Of a stretch of 15,436 nucleotides of DNA, positions 1-6,487 are shown piece after piece. The notes under the pieces are model-generated. The model ran no database searches. It saw nothing but the letters and a program-made list of their open reading frames with translations, and was not told the DNA's origin. Made by a program: the position numbers and the translations under genes. The stretch's first letter is position 1. Every line of letters begins with the position of its first letter. The stretch comes from Gemmatimonadota bacterium (GTDB lineage Bacteria > Gemmatimonadota > Gemmatimonadetes > Longimicrobiales > Gaopeijiaceae). The DNA lies in contig JAUQOX010000045.1 of assembly GCA_030550695.1 (NCBI GenBank), forward strand, positions 1 to 15,436. Reading direction: 5' to 3'.

Positions 1-297
1 AGCCCGACCCTTTTCCGCGAATTGGGGATCTTTCTGCCCCTCATCACCACCAACTGTGCTATTCTCGGCTTGGCGGTATTCCAGACGGGACGCGGGTATG
101 GCTTCGTTGAGGGCTTGTTTTATGCTCTGGGGGCTGGAGCCGGGTTGACCCTCGCCTTGGTCCTCATGGCCTCGCTTCGGGAGCAGACGGAGCTTGCAGA
201 TGTACCGGCGATTGCCAGGAATATGGGTCTGGTTCTGATTCTTGCCGGTACGCTTTCGCTGGCGTTCATGGGCTTTTCCGGGCTGTTCACGTCATGA
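1..297 (+). CDS. rnfA: RnfA, ion-translocating electron transport complex subunit (3' part only)
   Basis: This is the C-terminal 98 residues of an integral membrane subunit of the Rnf complex, which couples electron flow between ferredoxin and NAD+ to ion transport across the inner membrane. The 5' half lies outside the window; the family is usually about 190-200 residues. The frame is open from base 1. The signature FLPLITTNCAILG is visible, and its Cys (codon 55-57) belongs to the pair that binds an iron centre between RnfA and RnfE. TTNC favours RnfA over the homologous NqrE, which usually reads TVNC. The later part, with the ADVP and LAFMGFSG segments, also matches the family. The stop overlaps the next start as ATGA. 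RnfB does not follow, so the order is probably rnfBCDGEA with maturation genes downstream, although only rnfA is seen. Confidence 0.93.
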   Translation, partial: SPTLFRELGIFLPLITTNCAILGLAVFQTGRGYGFVEGLFYALGAGAGLTLALVLMASLREQTELADVPAIARNMGLVLILAGTLSLAFMGFSGLFTS

Positions 298-497
298 ACG
301 TTGTTGCGGGTATTTTGGTGGCGGCAGCCCTCTTCGCCCTTATGGGATGGGCGGCCACCCGTCCAGGCAGCCGTCTGGAGAGGGCGGGAGGGTGTGAAGG
401 GTCGGAGTGTAGGGTGGCGGACGGGAGCCAGGAGGGGTGTGACTTGTGTGAAGGATCCAAACGGGACGGCTGGTGGGTGCGGAGGAACGCAACGTAG
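294..497 (+). CDS. NqrM-like small Cys-rich membrane protein
   Basis: A 67-residue protein has one N-terminal membrane helix (residues about 3-22) followed by a Cys-rich tail with C34, C39, C49 and C52 (GGCEGSEC and GCDLCEG). NqrM (formerly DUF539) has the same plan of one helix plus four Cys and is needed for maturation of Na+-NQR, probably by helping to load iron into the NqrD/NqrE centre. The homologous centre in Rnf lies between RnfA and RnfE. The gene overlaps rnfA by four bases and is followed 11 bases later by the best apbE start, so it sits among maturation genes. The role in Rnf iron loading is inferred. The tail after the last Cys (about 15 residues, basic) is not diagnostic. Confidence 0.65.
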   Translation: MNVVAGILVAAALFALMGWAATRPGSRLERAGGCEGSECRVADGSQEGCDLCEGSKRDGWWVRRNAT

Positions 498-508
498 GGA
501 GAAGGACG

Positions 509-1504
509 ATGACGGCGGAACGAAGGAATGGCGGGTTCCCCAGCCGGCGAGACGTTTTGGCGCTGGGGGTGGGGGCCTTCTTGGTGGGGAGCTTCCCCCT
601 GGCCATGCGGGGGCGCAAAGGGACGGTGAGGAGGGCGCTTCCGGTGATGGGCACCGTCGGGGAAATGGCAGTGGTCCATGCCGACGCGCGGTACGCCCAA
701 AAGGCCATGGATGCTGCCTTCCAGGAGCTGGCGAGGGTGGAGGCCTTGTTGACACGCTTTCGGGCCGATTCGGAAATCGGCCGGGCCAATGCCGGGGCGC
801 ACCGGGCCCCCGAGCCTGTGAGTTCCGAGACCGCGGGTGTGCTCCTGGAGTCTCTGCGGTGGGCGGAAGGGAGTGGCGGGGCCTTCGATCCCTGTTTGGC
901 GCTCGCTGCGCGCCTTTGGGATTTCCGTGTCAGGCAAACGCCTCCTTCGCCGGAAGAGCTGGCGAGCTGGGCGGGCGGCGGCCTTTACCGTGCCTTGGAG
1001 GTGGACACCTTCCGGGGCACGCCGGTGGTGGTGTTCCGGGAAGAGGGGATGGGGTTGGATCTCGGAGGGATCGGGAAGGGCTACGGAGTGGACCGGGCCG
1101 TGGACGTTCTCCGGGCGTGGGGGATCCGAAACGCCGTGGTAAACCTGGGAGGCGATCTCTACGCCATGGGGGTTTCGGAGGACGGGGACCCCTGGAAGGT
1201 CGGTGTCCGTTCCCCCGACGACCCCGCGGGGGTGGTGGCCACCCTCCGTCTCTCCGACCGTGCCGTCGCAACCTCGGGAACCTATCTGCAGTACTTCGAG
1301 TATGGAGGACGTCGCTACCACCACCTCCTGGACCCCCGGACCGGCGCCCCCTTGGAAACGGCTTTGAAGACCTTGACCGTGGCGGCCCCTACCTGTATGG
1401 CGGCCGATGCGGCCGCCACGGCGGCGTTCGTCCTGGGGCCGGAGGCGGGGCGGGAGGTCCTGGGTCGAGTGGCCCCCGGGGCCGAACTCGTGCACTTCGG
1501 ATAG
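509..1504 (+). CDS. apbE: ApbE, FAD:protein FMN transferase
   Basis: ApbE attaches FMN from FAD to a Thr of flavoprotein subunits in the periplasm. In an rnf context the expected targets are RnfG and RnfD. The protein has 331 residues, a normal length. Family motifs are LDLGGIGKGYGVD (residues 183-195), NLGGDLYAMG (212-221), the metal and flavin region HHLLDPRTG (271-279) and AD at 299-300 in the C-terminal block. The ATG at 509 is preferred because AGGGAGAAGG stands just upstream at 496-505 and because the resulting N-terminus is a twin-Arg signal (SRRDVLALGVGAFLVG, residues 12-27). An in-frame GTG at 473 would overlap the previous gene. No lipobox Cys follows the hydrophobic stretch, so export as a soluble or membrane-anchored Tat substrate is likely rather than the lipoprotein form common in this family. 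Confidence 0.95.
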   Translation: MTAERRNGGFPSRRDVLALGVGAFLVGSFPLAMRGRKGTVRRALPVMGTVGEMAVVHADARYAQKAMDAAFQELARVEALLTRFRADSEIGRANAGAHRAPEPVSSETAGVLLESLRWAEGSGGAFDPCLALAARLWDFRVRQTPPSPEELASWAGGGLYRALEVDTFRGTPVVVFREEGMGLDLGGIGKGYGVDRAVDVLRAWGIRNAVVNLGGDLYAMGVSEDGDPWKVGVRSPDDPAGVVATLRLSDRAVATSGTYLQYFEYGGRRYHHLLDPRTGAPLETALKTLTVAAPTCMAADAAATAAFVLGPEAGREVLGRVAPGAELVHFG

Positions 1505-1554
1505 GGGAAAGGTCTACCCCGGCCGCACCCCGCTGGGAAAGGAGGGGAGTTCAG

Positions 1555-1833
1555 GTGAGGATCCACAAGGCCTACTGCTCCGCATGCGACCGTGAGGTGG
1601 AGGTCGTGGTCCCGGACGAACTCCCCGAAGGTGCCCTCCCCTCCGCCCAGGATCCCACCGCATGCATCTGTCTGGAGTACGGGGCGAGTTGTACGGGCTC
1701 CTTGTGTCCTCTTTTCGAGGTGCCCACGGAGCAGATGGAAGAGAACTACCTGCGGGAGGTGGCCCGACTTCGGGAAGCCACGAAGAGGGTTTCACCGGAT
1801 GCCGGGGATCGTCACCAACCTGACTCTGGGTAG
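1555..1833 (+). CDS. Small Cys-rich protein, zinc-ribbon-like (paralogue 1)
   Basis: A 92-residue soluble protein of unknown function. It starts at a GTG with the strong ribosome site AAAGGAGGGGA at 1538-1548. It carries C8-x2-C11, then C37, C39, C46 and C51 within CICLEYGASCTGSLCP. The following gene encodes the same pattern, CxxC then CL[ED][YF]G-x2-C-xG-CP, so the two are diverged duplicates. The Cys spacing could bind zinc or an Fe-S cluster. The C-terminal third (about residues 55-80) is charged and probably helical. There is no signal peptide, so it should be cytoplasmic. It lies 50 bases after apbE and 5 bases before its paralogue, most likely in the rnf transcript. The function is not recognisable; a role in assembly or redox sensing is only a guess. 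Confidence 0.7.
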   Translation: MRIHKAYCSACDREVEVVVPDELPEGALPSAQDPTACICLEYGASCTGSLCPLFEVPTEQMEENYLREVARLREATKRVSPDAGDRHQPDSG

Positions 1834-1838
1834 GAACC

Positions 1839-2237
1839 ATGACCCAAACGTCCGAGACCCGAAAGACCTGGTGCAGCCTCTGCCAGAAAGAGGTGCGGCT
1901 GACCCTGACGCCGGCCCCCGCCAGGAGCGGGCAGGCGAACCTTCCCGATCATGAGGAGTTGGTCTGCCTGGATTTCGGGGAGGGCTGCCAAGGGGGTGAT
2001 CTTTGTCCCATCTCCCGCTTCCGCCCCGTGGTCATGGGAGTTCGCCTCGCCCGGAGCGGTCTGCGGCAGGATTGGAAAACCGTGCGGGCGCAGTGCGAGG
2101 CTTGCGGCCGGGTTTCCGACCTGGAGGTGGTGGACCAGGGCCACGCCTACTGCACCCTGTGCGGGACTACCAACACCTGGATGATCTTGGAACTGGACGA
2201 AGGCGGCCGGGTGGTGGTCACCGGCCGCCGTACTTGA
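1839..2237 (+). CDS. Small Cys-rich protein with two ribbon-like Cys sets (paralogue 2)
   Basis: A 132-residue cytoplasmic protein of unknown function. The N-terminal half repeats the pattern of the upstream protein: C12-x2-C15, then C43, C50 and C56 in CLDFGEGCQGGDLCP. The C-terminal half adds a classical zinc-ribbon arrangement, C86-x2-C89 and C105-x2-C108 (CEACG and YCTLCG). The ATG follows the previous stop by five bases, with TGGGTAGGA as ribosome site overlapping that stop, so translation is probably coupled. No catalytic motif is seen. It is likely a metal-binding adaptor or regulator. It is the last gene before the 342-base non-coding stretch and therefore the probable end of the rnf-associated operon. 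Confidence 0.72.
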   Translation: MTQTSETRKTWCSLCQKEVRLTLTPAPARSGQANLPDHEELVCLDFGEGCQGGDLCPISRFRPVVMGVRLARSGLRQDWKTVRAQCEACGRVSDLEVVDQGHAYCTLCGTTNTWMILELDEGGRVVVTGRRT

Positions 2238-2258
2238 CCCTCCCCTTTAGGACGGACT

Positions 2259-2288
2259 GTCCCCTGCGAAGCCCCCCAGGGCGGGGAC
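2259..2288 (+). terminator. Possible transcription terminator after the rnf-associated operon
   Basis: Starting 22 bases after the stop of the last Cys-rich gene, GTCCCC (2259-2264) pairs with GGGGAC (2283-2288). Inside it GCCC (2271-2274) pairs with GGGC (2279-2282) around a CCCA loop, and TGCGAA forms a 5'-side bulge. The stem is followed by GTTTCAT rather than a true U tract, so it could be a weak intrinsic terminator or a stabilising 3' hairpin. Confidence 0.4.
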
Positions 2289-2390
2289 GTTTCATCCCTC
2301 CCCCTTGCGCCACCCGTCCTGCTCTTCCCCACGACCCGCTGTCCCGGCGAAGCCGAACCGGAGGGCTTCCCCTGCGGGCGCCTTTCCCCT

Positions 2391-2415
2391 CTCCCTCGCT
2401 CTAGGCGAAGGGGAG
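2391..2415 (+). terminator. Second GC-rich stem-loop upstream of the sigma-54 promoter
   Basis: CTCCC-TCGC (2391-2399) pairs with GCGA-AG-GGGAG (2405-2415) around the loop TCTAG, with a two-base bulge. No U tract follows. It may help insulate the sigma-54 promoter from upstream transcription. Another perfect 6-bp stem, GAAGCC/GGCTTC, stands at 2349-2369. Confidence 0.25.
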
Positions 2416-2427
2416 GATCTGCCTGGG

Positions 2428-2453
2428 CCGGAAACGATGTTCCGGAGGGGAAC
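2428..2453. promoter_or_regulatory. Candidate activator-binding site (overlapping inverted repeats)
   Basis: CCGGAA-N6-TTCCGG (2428-2445) is a perfect inverted repeat, and GTTCC-N5-GGAAC (2439-2453) is a second one sharing its right arm. The result is three GGAA(A)C/GTTCC half sites in 26 bases. They lie about 30-50 bases upstream of the -24 element of the sigma-54 promoter, where an enhancer-binding protein could sit. The binding protein is not known, and the assignment rests on symmetry and position only. Confidence 0.4.
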
Positions 2454-2466
2454 GAGCACATTATAG

Positions 2467-2482
2467 CATAATTGCAATTATG
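2467..2482. promoter_or_regulatory. Perfect 16-bp AT-rich palindrome (operator or bending site)
   Basis: CATAATTGCAATTATG is its own reverse complement, and the flanks TAT and ATA pair again three positions further out. It is far more AT-rich than its surroundings and overlaps the first bases of the -24 element, so a protein bound here would block sigma-54 polymerase. A repressor site is therefore as plausible as an activator or IHF-type site. Confidence 0.5.
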
Positions 2483-2496
2483 GCATAGTCCTTGCC
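2481..2496 (+). promoter_or_regulatory. Sigma-54 (RpoN) promoter of the molybdoenzyme operon
   Basis: TGGCATAGTCCTTGC has the invariant GG (2482-2483) and GC (2494-2495) exactly ten bases apart and matches the consensus TGGCAYR-N4-TTGC. It is the -24/-12 element read by RpoN holoenzyme, which needs an ATP-dependent enhancer-binding protein. The expected transcription start is near 2507, giving a leader of about 73 bases before the GTG start at 2580. It is oriented toward the Psr-like operon and lies in its upstream gap, which strengthens the call. Confidence 0.72.
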
Positions 2497-2544
2497 TATC
2501 GGATCCGGTGACGCCCGGTGAGGCGTGCGGAGGCCGAAACCGGC

Positions 2545-2583
2545 ATGGCCTTGGGATTCCTCGAGGTGAGGACGGAAACGTGA
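2545..2583 (+). CDS. Possible 12-codon leader ORF overlapping the molybdoenzyme start
   Basis: ATG at 2545 opens a 12-residue frame (MALGFLEVRTET) whose TGA (2581-2583) overlaps the GTG start of the next gene as GTGA. GGAGG stands at 2529-2533, 11 bases before the ATG, a loose spacing. It lies downstream of the predicted sigma-54 start site and so would be in the leader. It could couple translation to the large subunit. It may equally be chance, because the large gene has its own ribosome site inside this frame. Confidence 0.25.
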   Translation: MALGFLEVRTET

Positions 2584-4934
2584 AGCGACGGACCTTCATT
2601 CGCCTGGGTTCGGCAGGAGCCATCGGTGCCGCCACCGTCTCGGGGCTCACTACGAACTGGTTCGGGTTTTACGAGAGCCGAGGAAAGGATCCGCAAACCG
2701 AAGGGGAGCGGGTGGTGCCCTCCTTCTGTGAGCTTTGCTTCTGGAAGTGCGGAATCCTTGTGCACGTCCGGGAAGGGCGGGTGACCAAGATCAAGGGAAA
2801 CCCCAAAGACCCCCTTTCCAATGGCCACCTTTGCCCACGGGGTGCGGGAGGGGCGGGTATCCTCTACGACCCCGACCGACTGAAGAAGCCCCTGATCCGA
2901 AGAAGCAAGCGGGGGGGAGACGCCTTCGAGGATGTGAGCTGGGACGCGGCCCTCGACGTGGTGGCGGAGAATTTCGAGCGCATCAAGGCACGGTGGGGTG
3001 CAGGGGCCTTGGCCCTGTTCTCCCATGGCTATGGCGGGAACTGGATGAAGCATCTGTTTCGCGCGTACGGCTCCCCCAACATTGCCGCGCCTTCCTATGC
3101 CCAGTGCCGAGGCCCCCGGGACGTGGGCTTCGACCTCACCTTTGGATGGGGGGTGGGATCTCCGGAGAACACGGATATCGCCCATACCCGTTGCCTGGTC
3201 CTGGTGGGAAGTCACCTGGGCGAAAACATGCACAACACCCAGGTGCAGGAGTTTGCCCAGGCCATCCGCAGGGGGGCTACCATCATCGTCGTAGATCCCC
3301 GTTTCAGTGTGGCGGCGGGGAAATCCCACGAGTGGCTACCCATCCGGCCGGGAACCGACTTGGCTCTCCTGTTGGCGTGGATGCATGTCCTGGTCGAGGA
3401 GGGTTGGTACGACAAGGACTATGTCGAGAAATACGCCTTCGGCTTCGAGCAGCTCCAGGCTCACCTCCGACCCTATACCCCTGAGTGGGCCTACCCCCGT
3501 ACCGGTCTCGATCCCGAGCAGATTCGCCGGACGGCCCGGATGATGGGGGGAGCCCGCCCTGCCGTACTGGTTCACCCCGGCCGGCGCGTGACCTGGTACG
3601 GGAACGACACCCAGCGCAGCCGTGCCATCGCCATCCTGAACGCCTTGCTGGGCTCGTGGGGGAGGAAGGGTGGCTTTTTCATCCCTTCGGCCCTGGAGAT
3701 CCCACCCTACGAGTACCCGGGGTACGTGGATCGAGAGGTAGCCCCGGCGGACCGCTCGGAACCGAGCCAGTACCCCTTGGCGGACGAGGTTCTGGCCCAG
3801 GGGCTCTGCCAGGCCACCATCCCGACTTCCCTCGGTGACTCCCGCATCAAGGGTTGGATGGTGTACGGATCCAACCTTCCCCTCACCCTGCCGAATCCCC
3901 GTGAAGTCTTTCGGGCTGTCCAGGAGCTGGAGTTCCTGGTCACCGTGGATATCCTGCCGTCGGAAATCGTGGGGTGGTCCGACGTGGTGCTCCCCGAATC
4001 CACCTATCTGGAGCGCTGCGACGAACTTCTCGCACCGCCGTGGCGGGTACCCTATGTGGCGGTGCGGCAGGAGGTGGTCCCTCCCATGTACGAGAGCCGT
4101 CCGGGCTGGTGGATCGCCCGGGAGCTGGGCAAACGGATCGGCCTGCCCGACTTCTTCCCCTGGGCCGACTCCATGGAATATGCCAAGACCCGTCTGGAAA
4201 AAGCCGGCCTGGACTGCCACACCCTTCAACGGGAAGGCGTCATCCTGGGCGCCCCTCAGCCCATCTACTTCGAGGAGGGCGCCCCCGCCGTCTTCTACAC
4301 GCCCTCCGGAAAGATCGAACTCTATTCCCAGCGCTTGGCAGCCCACGGCTTCGACCCCATCCCCACCTGGCACGACGAAGAAGTCGAGGATCCGCCGCCG
4401 GGCTATTACCGCCTGCTCTTCGGCCGATCTCCGGTCCATTCCTTCGGGCGGACCACCAACAATCGCCTCCTGGGCCAAGTGATGGAGGAGAACGCCGTGT
4501 GGGTGAACCGACGGGTTGCAGAGCAATGGGGGCTGGCCGACGGAGATCGGGTCTATCTCCAGAATCAGGATGGGGTGCGCTCTTCATTTTCGGCTCCCGT
4601 GAAGGTCACAGAACGCATCCACCCGGATGCGGTCTACCTGGTCCACGGCTTCGGCCGGAAGGCGAGAGGCCTCTCCTTCGCCTTCGGGAAGGGGATCGAC
4701 GATGCCGAGCTGATCACCCGTTACAAGACCGATCCGATCATGGGAGGCACCGGGATGAACGTCAACTACGTCACGTTTCTTCGCCCCTCCCAGGTCGAGC
4801 CTGCCTCGGGTGAAACCGGCACCGTAGACACAGCGGCCCAGTCGTCGGGAGAAACGGGGATGATGGGAGAGAAAACCACGCCTGGGGGAGGAGCAGCGGC
4901 GACTGGAACTGCTGGAGGGGAGGTGACGGCATGA
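2580..4934 (+). CDS. PsrA/PhsA-like molybdopterin oxidoreductase, catalytic subunit
   Basis: This is the large subunit of a CISM-type molybdoenzyme, probably acting on an inorganic sulfur compound (polysulfide, thiosulfate or similar) in the periplasm. From GTG 2580 the protein has 784 residues. The N-terminus KRRTFIRLG is a Tat signal. C50-x2-C53-x3-C57-x27-C85 binds a 4Fe-4S cluster. C176 in SYAQCRGPRD is the likely Mo ligand. The dinucleotide-binding core and the C-terminal molydopterin-binding domain (about 625-740) follow. GTG 2580 is preferred over a start at 2472 because GAGGTGAGG precedes it at 2563-2571 and the Tat motif then sits at the N-terminus; the 2472 start would also lie within the promoter. 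The last 45 residues are Gly/Thr/Ala-rich low complexity with SGETG twice, outside the family fold. Tat export argues against cytoplasmic SoeA sulfite dehydrogenase. The exact substrate and direction are uncertain. Confidence 0.85.
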   Translation: MKRRTFIRLGSAGAIGAATVSGLTTNWFGFYESRGKDPQTEGERVVPSFCELCFWKCGILVHVREGRVTKIKGNPKDPLSNGHLCPRGAGGAGILYDPDRLKKPLIRRSKRGGDAFEDVSWDAALDVVAENFERIKARWGAGALALFSHGYGGNWMKHLFRAYGSPNIAAPSYAQCRGPRDVGFDLTFGWGVGSPENTDIAHTRCLVLVGSHLGENMHNTQVQEFAQAIRRGATIIVVDPRFSVAAGKSHEWLPIRPGTDLALLLAWMHVLVEEGWYDKDYVEKYAFGFEQLQAHLRPYTPEWAYPRTGLDPEQIRRTARMMGGARPAVLVHPGRRVTWYGNDTQRSRAIAILNALLGSWGRKGGFFIPSALEIPPYEYPGYVDREVAPADRSEPSQYPLADEVLAQGLCQATIPTSLGDSRIKGWMVYGSNLPLTLPNPREVFRAVQELEFLVTVDILPSEIVGWSDVVLPESTYLERCDELLAPPWRVPYVAVRQEVVPPMYESRPGWWIARELGKRIGLPDFFPWADSMEYAKTRLEKAGLDCHTLQREGVILGAPQPIYFEEGAPAVFYTPSGKIELYSQRLAAHGFDPIPTWHDEEVEDPPPGYYRLLFGRSPVHSFGRTTNNRLLGQVMEENAVWVNRRVAEQWGLADGDRVYLQNQDGVRSSFSAPVKVTERIHPDAVYLVHGFGRKARGLSFAFGKGIDDAELITRYKTDPIMGGTGMNVNYVTFLRPSQVEPASGETGTVDTAAQSSGETGMMGEKTTPGGGAAATGTAGGEVTA

Positions 4935-5479
4935 AAGGGCCTCGCTATGCCATGGTCGTCGACACCCGGACCTGCGTGGGATGCGCCGCCTGTGTCATCG
5001 GCTGCAAGGCCGAAAACGACACCCCCGACGGTTATTCCCGAGATTGGATCCACAGCCTTGTGGCAGGGGAGTTCCCGAGGTTGCGCATGACCATCGAGTC
5101 CCGCCGCTGCAACCATTGCGAGAAGGCCCCCTGCGTGTCGGTTTGCCCCACCGGTGCCTCCCATGTTGGGCCGGGAGGAACGGTACAGGTGGATCCGGAG
5201 AAATGCTCCGGTTGCAAGGCCTGCATCGCGGCCTGCCCCTACGGAGCCCGCTACGTGGATCCCCGCTCGGGGGCGGTGGACAAGTGCACCTTCTGCTGGC
5301 ATCGGCTGGAAGCGGGAAAAACCACCACCTCGTGTCAGGAAATTTGCCCGACTCAGAGCATCGTCTTCGGGGATCTGAATGACCCTGAAAGCGAAGTCTC
5401 GCGCCTGCTCAAAACGCGGAAATGGTACGTCCTCCAGCCGGATGCGGGGACGGCTCCGAAACATTTTTATCTGGAGTGA
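4931..5479 (+). CDS. PsrB/NrfC-like four-cluster 4Fe-4S electron-transfer subunit
   Basis: A 182-residue ferredoxin-like subunit passes electrons between the molybdoenzyme and the membrane anchor. All 16 cluster Cys are present in four sets: C15/18/21/25, C60/63/68/72, C92/95/98/102 and C119/122/135/139. This is the full four-cluster pattern of the PsrB, PhsB, TtrB and NrfC families. It has no signal peptide, as expected for a subunit exported together with the Tat-carrying catalytic subunit. The start overlaps the upstream stop as ATGA, with GGAGGGGAGG just before it, so the two subunits are translationally coupled. Confidence 0.93.
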   Translation: MKGPRYAMVVDTRTCVGCAACVIGCKAENDTPDGYSRDWIHSLVAGEFPRLRMTIESRRCNHCEKAPCVSVCPTGASHVGPGGTVQVDPEKCSGCKACIAACPYGARYVDPRSGAVDKCTFCWHRLEAGKTTTSCQEICPTQSIVFGDLNDPESEVSRLLKTRKWYVLQPDAGTAPKHFYLE

Positions 5480-5490
5480 GGTTTCTTCCC

Positions 5491-6477
5491 ATGACCGAGC
5501 TGGAATCCGGCCGGAACCATCTTCTCATCGACCCGTCGCTCCATGTGTGGGGATGGCAAATCGCCCTCTACCTGTTCTTGGGTGGCATCGTAGCCGGCAT
5601 CATGGTGTTTACCGGCCTTCGTTTCCTGGGGAGGACGCCTCGTCCCCCGTCGCTGGCCATGGCGTTGATCCCCTGGTTCGCACCGCTCCTTCTCAGTCTG
5701 GGCATGCTGTTCTTGTGGCTGGACTTGGAGCACCCCTTCAACGCCTGGCGCTTCTACATGGTTTTCCAGGTCTCGTCGCCCATGTCATGGGGGGCGTGGA
5801 TCCTTTTGGCGGTGTATCCGTCGAGCGTGGCCTTGGCCTGGGTCTCCACCCGAGAGGCTCTCGGAGGTCCCCTCGGGCCTAGGGATGGCCCCTGGTCCTC
5901 CCTCTGGTTGTGGCTGACGAGGCGCCTGGCAGGGGTGGAAGGGTGGCTGAGGGCCCATCTCCGGGGGTTGGCTTTGTCGAACCTCCTCCTGGGATCGGCG
6001 CTGGGGATCTACACGGGAATCCTCCTGGGGACCATGGCGGCCCGGCCCCTTTGGAATTCCCCCCTTTTGGGTCCCCTTTTCCTGGTTTCGGGGATGAGCT
6101 CGGCGGCAGCGTTCATGTTGCTGTACCCCCTGAGCGAGCGGGAACGGGTCTTCTTGGGGCGCACGGACCTGACCCTGATTCTGGTGGAAATGGGGCTGTT
6201 GTTCCTGTGGATGGTGGGTTTGGCCTCGGCCGGCGCTGCCTCTCAATCAGCTCTTGCCCTGGTAACCGGCGGCCCCTTCACGGCGTCCTTCTGGTCGTTC
6301 GTGGTGGCGGTGGGCCTTGTGGTCCCGCTCGTGGCCGAGTGGGTGGAACTCAGGCACGGGCAGGTTCCAGGACGGTCCGCAGCCGTCCTGGTGCTGATTG
6401 GGGGATTCGCGCTTCGGTGGATTCTGGTTTTTGCAGGTCAAGCGAGTGGTTGGTCTTCCGAAATGGCCTTGATGTGA
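5491..6477 (+). CDS. NrfD/PsrC family quinone-interacting membrane anchor
   Basis: A 328-residue integral membrane protein with eight predicted helices (about 20-42, 58-79, 97-119, 160-183, 192-213, 227-247, 265-285, 297-317), the number found in PsrC. Recognisable stretches are WGWQIALYLFLGG (residues 20-32), SSPMSWGAW (95-103), YTGILLG (174-180) and LFLVSGMSSAAA (196-207). It should anchor the two upstream subunits and exchange electrons with quinone without haem. ATG 5491 is chosen because GGAGTGAGG overlaps the previous stop and the protein then begins at the usual distance before helix 1; an upstream in-frame start at 5422 would lie inside the ferredoxin gene. Confidence 0.92.
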   Translation: MTELESGRNHLLIDPSLHVWGWQIALYLFLGGIVAGIMVFTGLRFLGRTPRPPSLAMALIPWFAPLLLSLGMLFLWLDLEHPFNAWRFYMVFQVSSPMSWGAWILLAVYPSSVALAWVSTREALGGPLGPRDGPWSSLWLWLTRRLAGVEGWLRAHLRGLALSNLLLGSALGIYTGILLGTMAARPLWNSPLLGPLFLVSGMSSAAAFMLLYPLSERERVFLGRTDLTLILVEMGLLFLWMVGLASAGAASQSALALVTGGPFTASFWSFVVAVGLVVPLVAEWVELRHGQVPGRSAAVLVLIGGFALRWILVFAGQASGWSSEMALM

Positions 6478-6487
6478 GCGTCGCCAT

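Larger units (their letters stand above)
2238..2579. other. Intergenic control region between the rnf end and the molybdoenzyme operon
   Basis: No convincing gene lies here apart from a possible 12-codon leader ORF. The first 180 bases contain several GC-rich hairpins (2259-2288, 2349-2369, 2391-2415) that could end transcription from the rnf side. From about 2428 the sequence holds operator-like inverted repeats, an AT-rich palindrome and a sigma-54 promoter. The sudden AT-rich patch at 2458-2482 stands out in this GC-rich genome. A minus-strand reading frame across the region (2147-2650) has no supported start or domain and was not called. Confidence 0.8.

Noticed and set aside
287..1495. 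Long minus-strand open frame opposite apbE (402 codons)
   Set aside because: It mirrors the GC-rich apbE codons, is rich in Pro, His, Arg and Gly, has no domain or ribosome site, and ApbE on the other strand is certain.
2473..2501. Sigma-70 type promoter with TTGCAA as -35
   Set aside because: At 17-bp spacing the -10 would be CCTATC, a poor match, whereas the same bases fit the sigma-54 consensus precisely.
2472..2579. N-terminal extension of the molybdoenzyme to an upstream start at 2472
   Set aside because: It would begin inside the AT palindrome, before the sigma-54 promoter, and place the Tat signal about 38 residues in. GTG 2580 has a good ribosome site.
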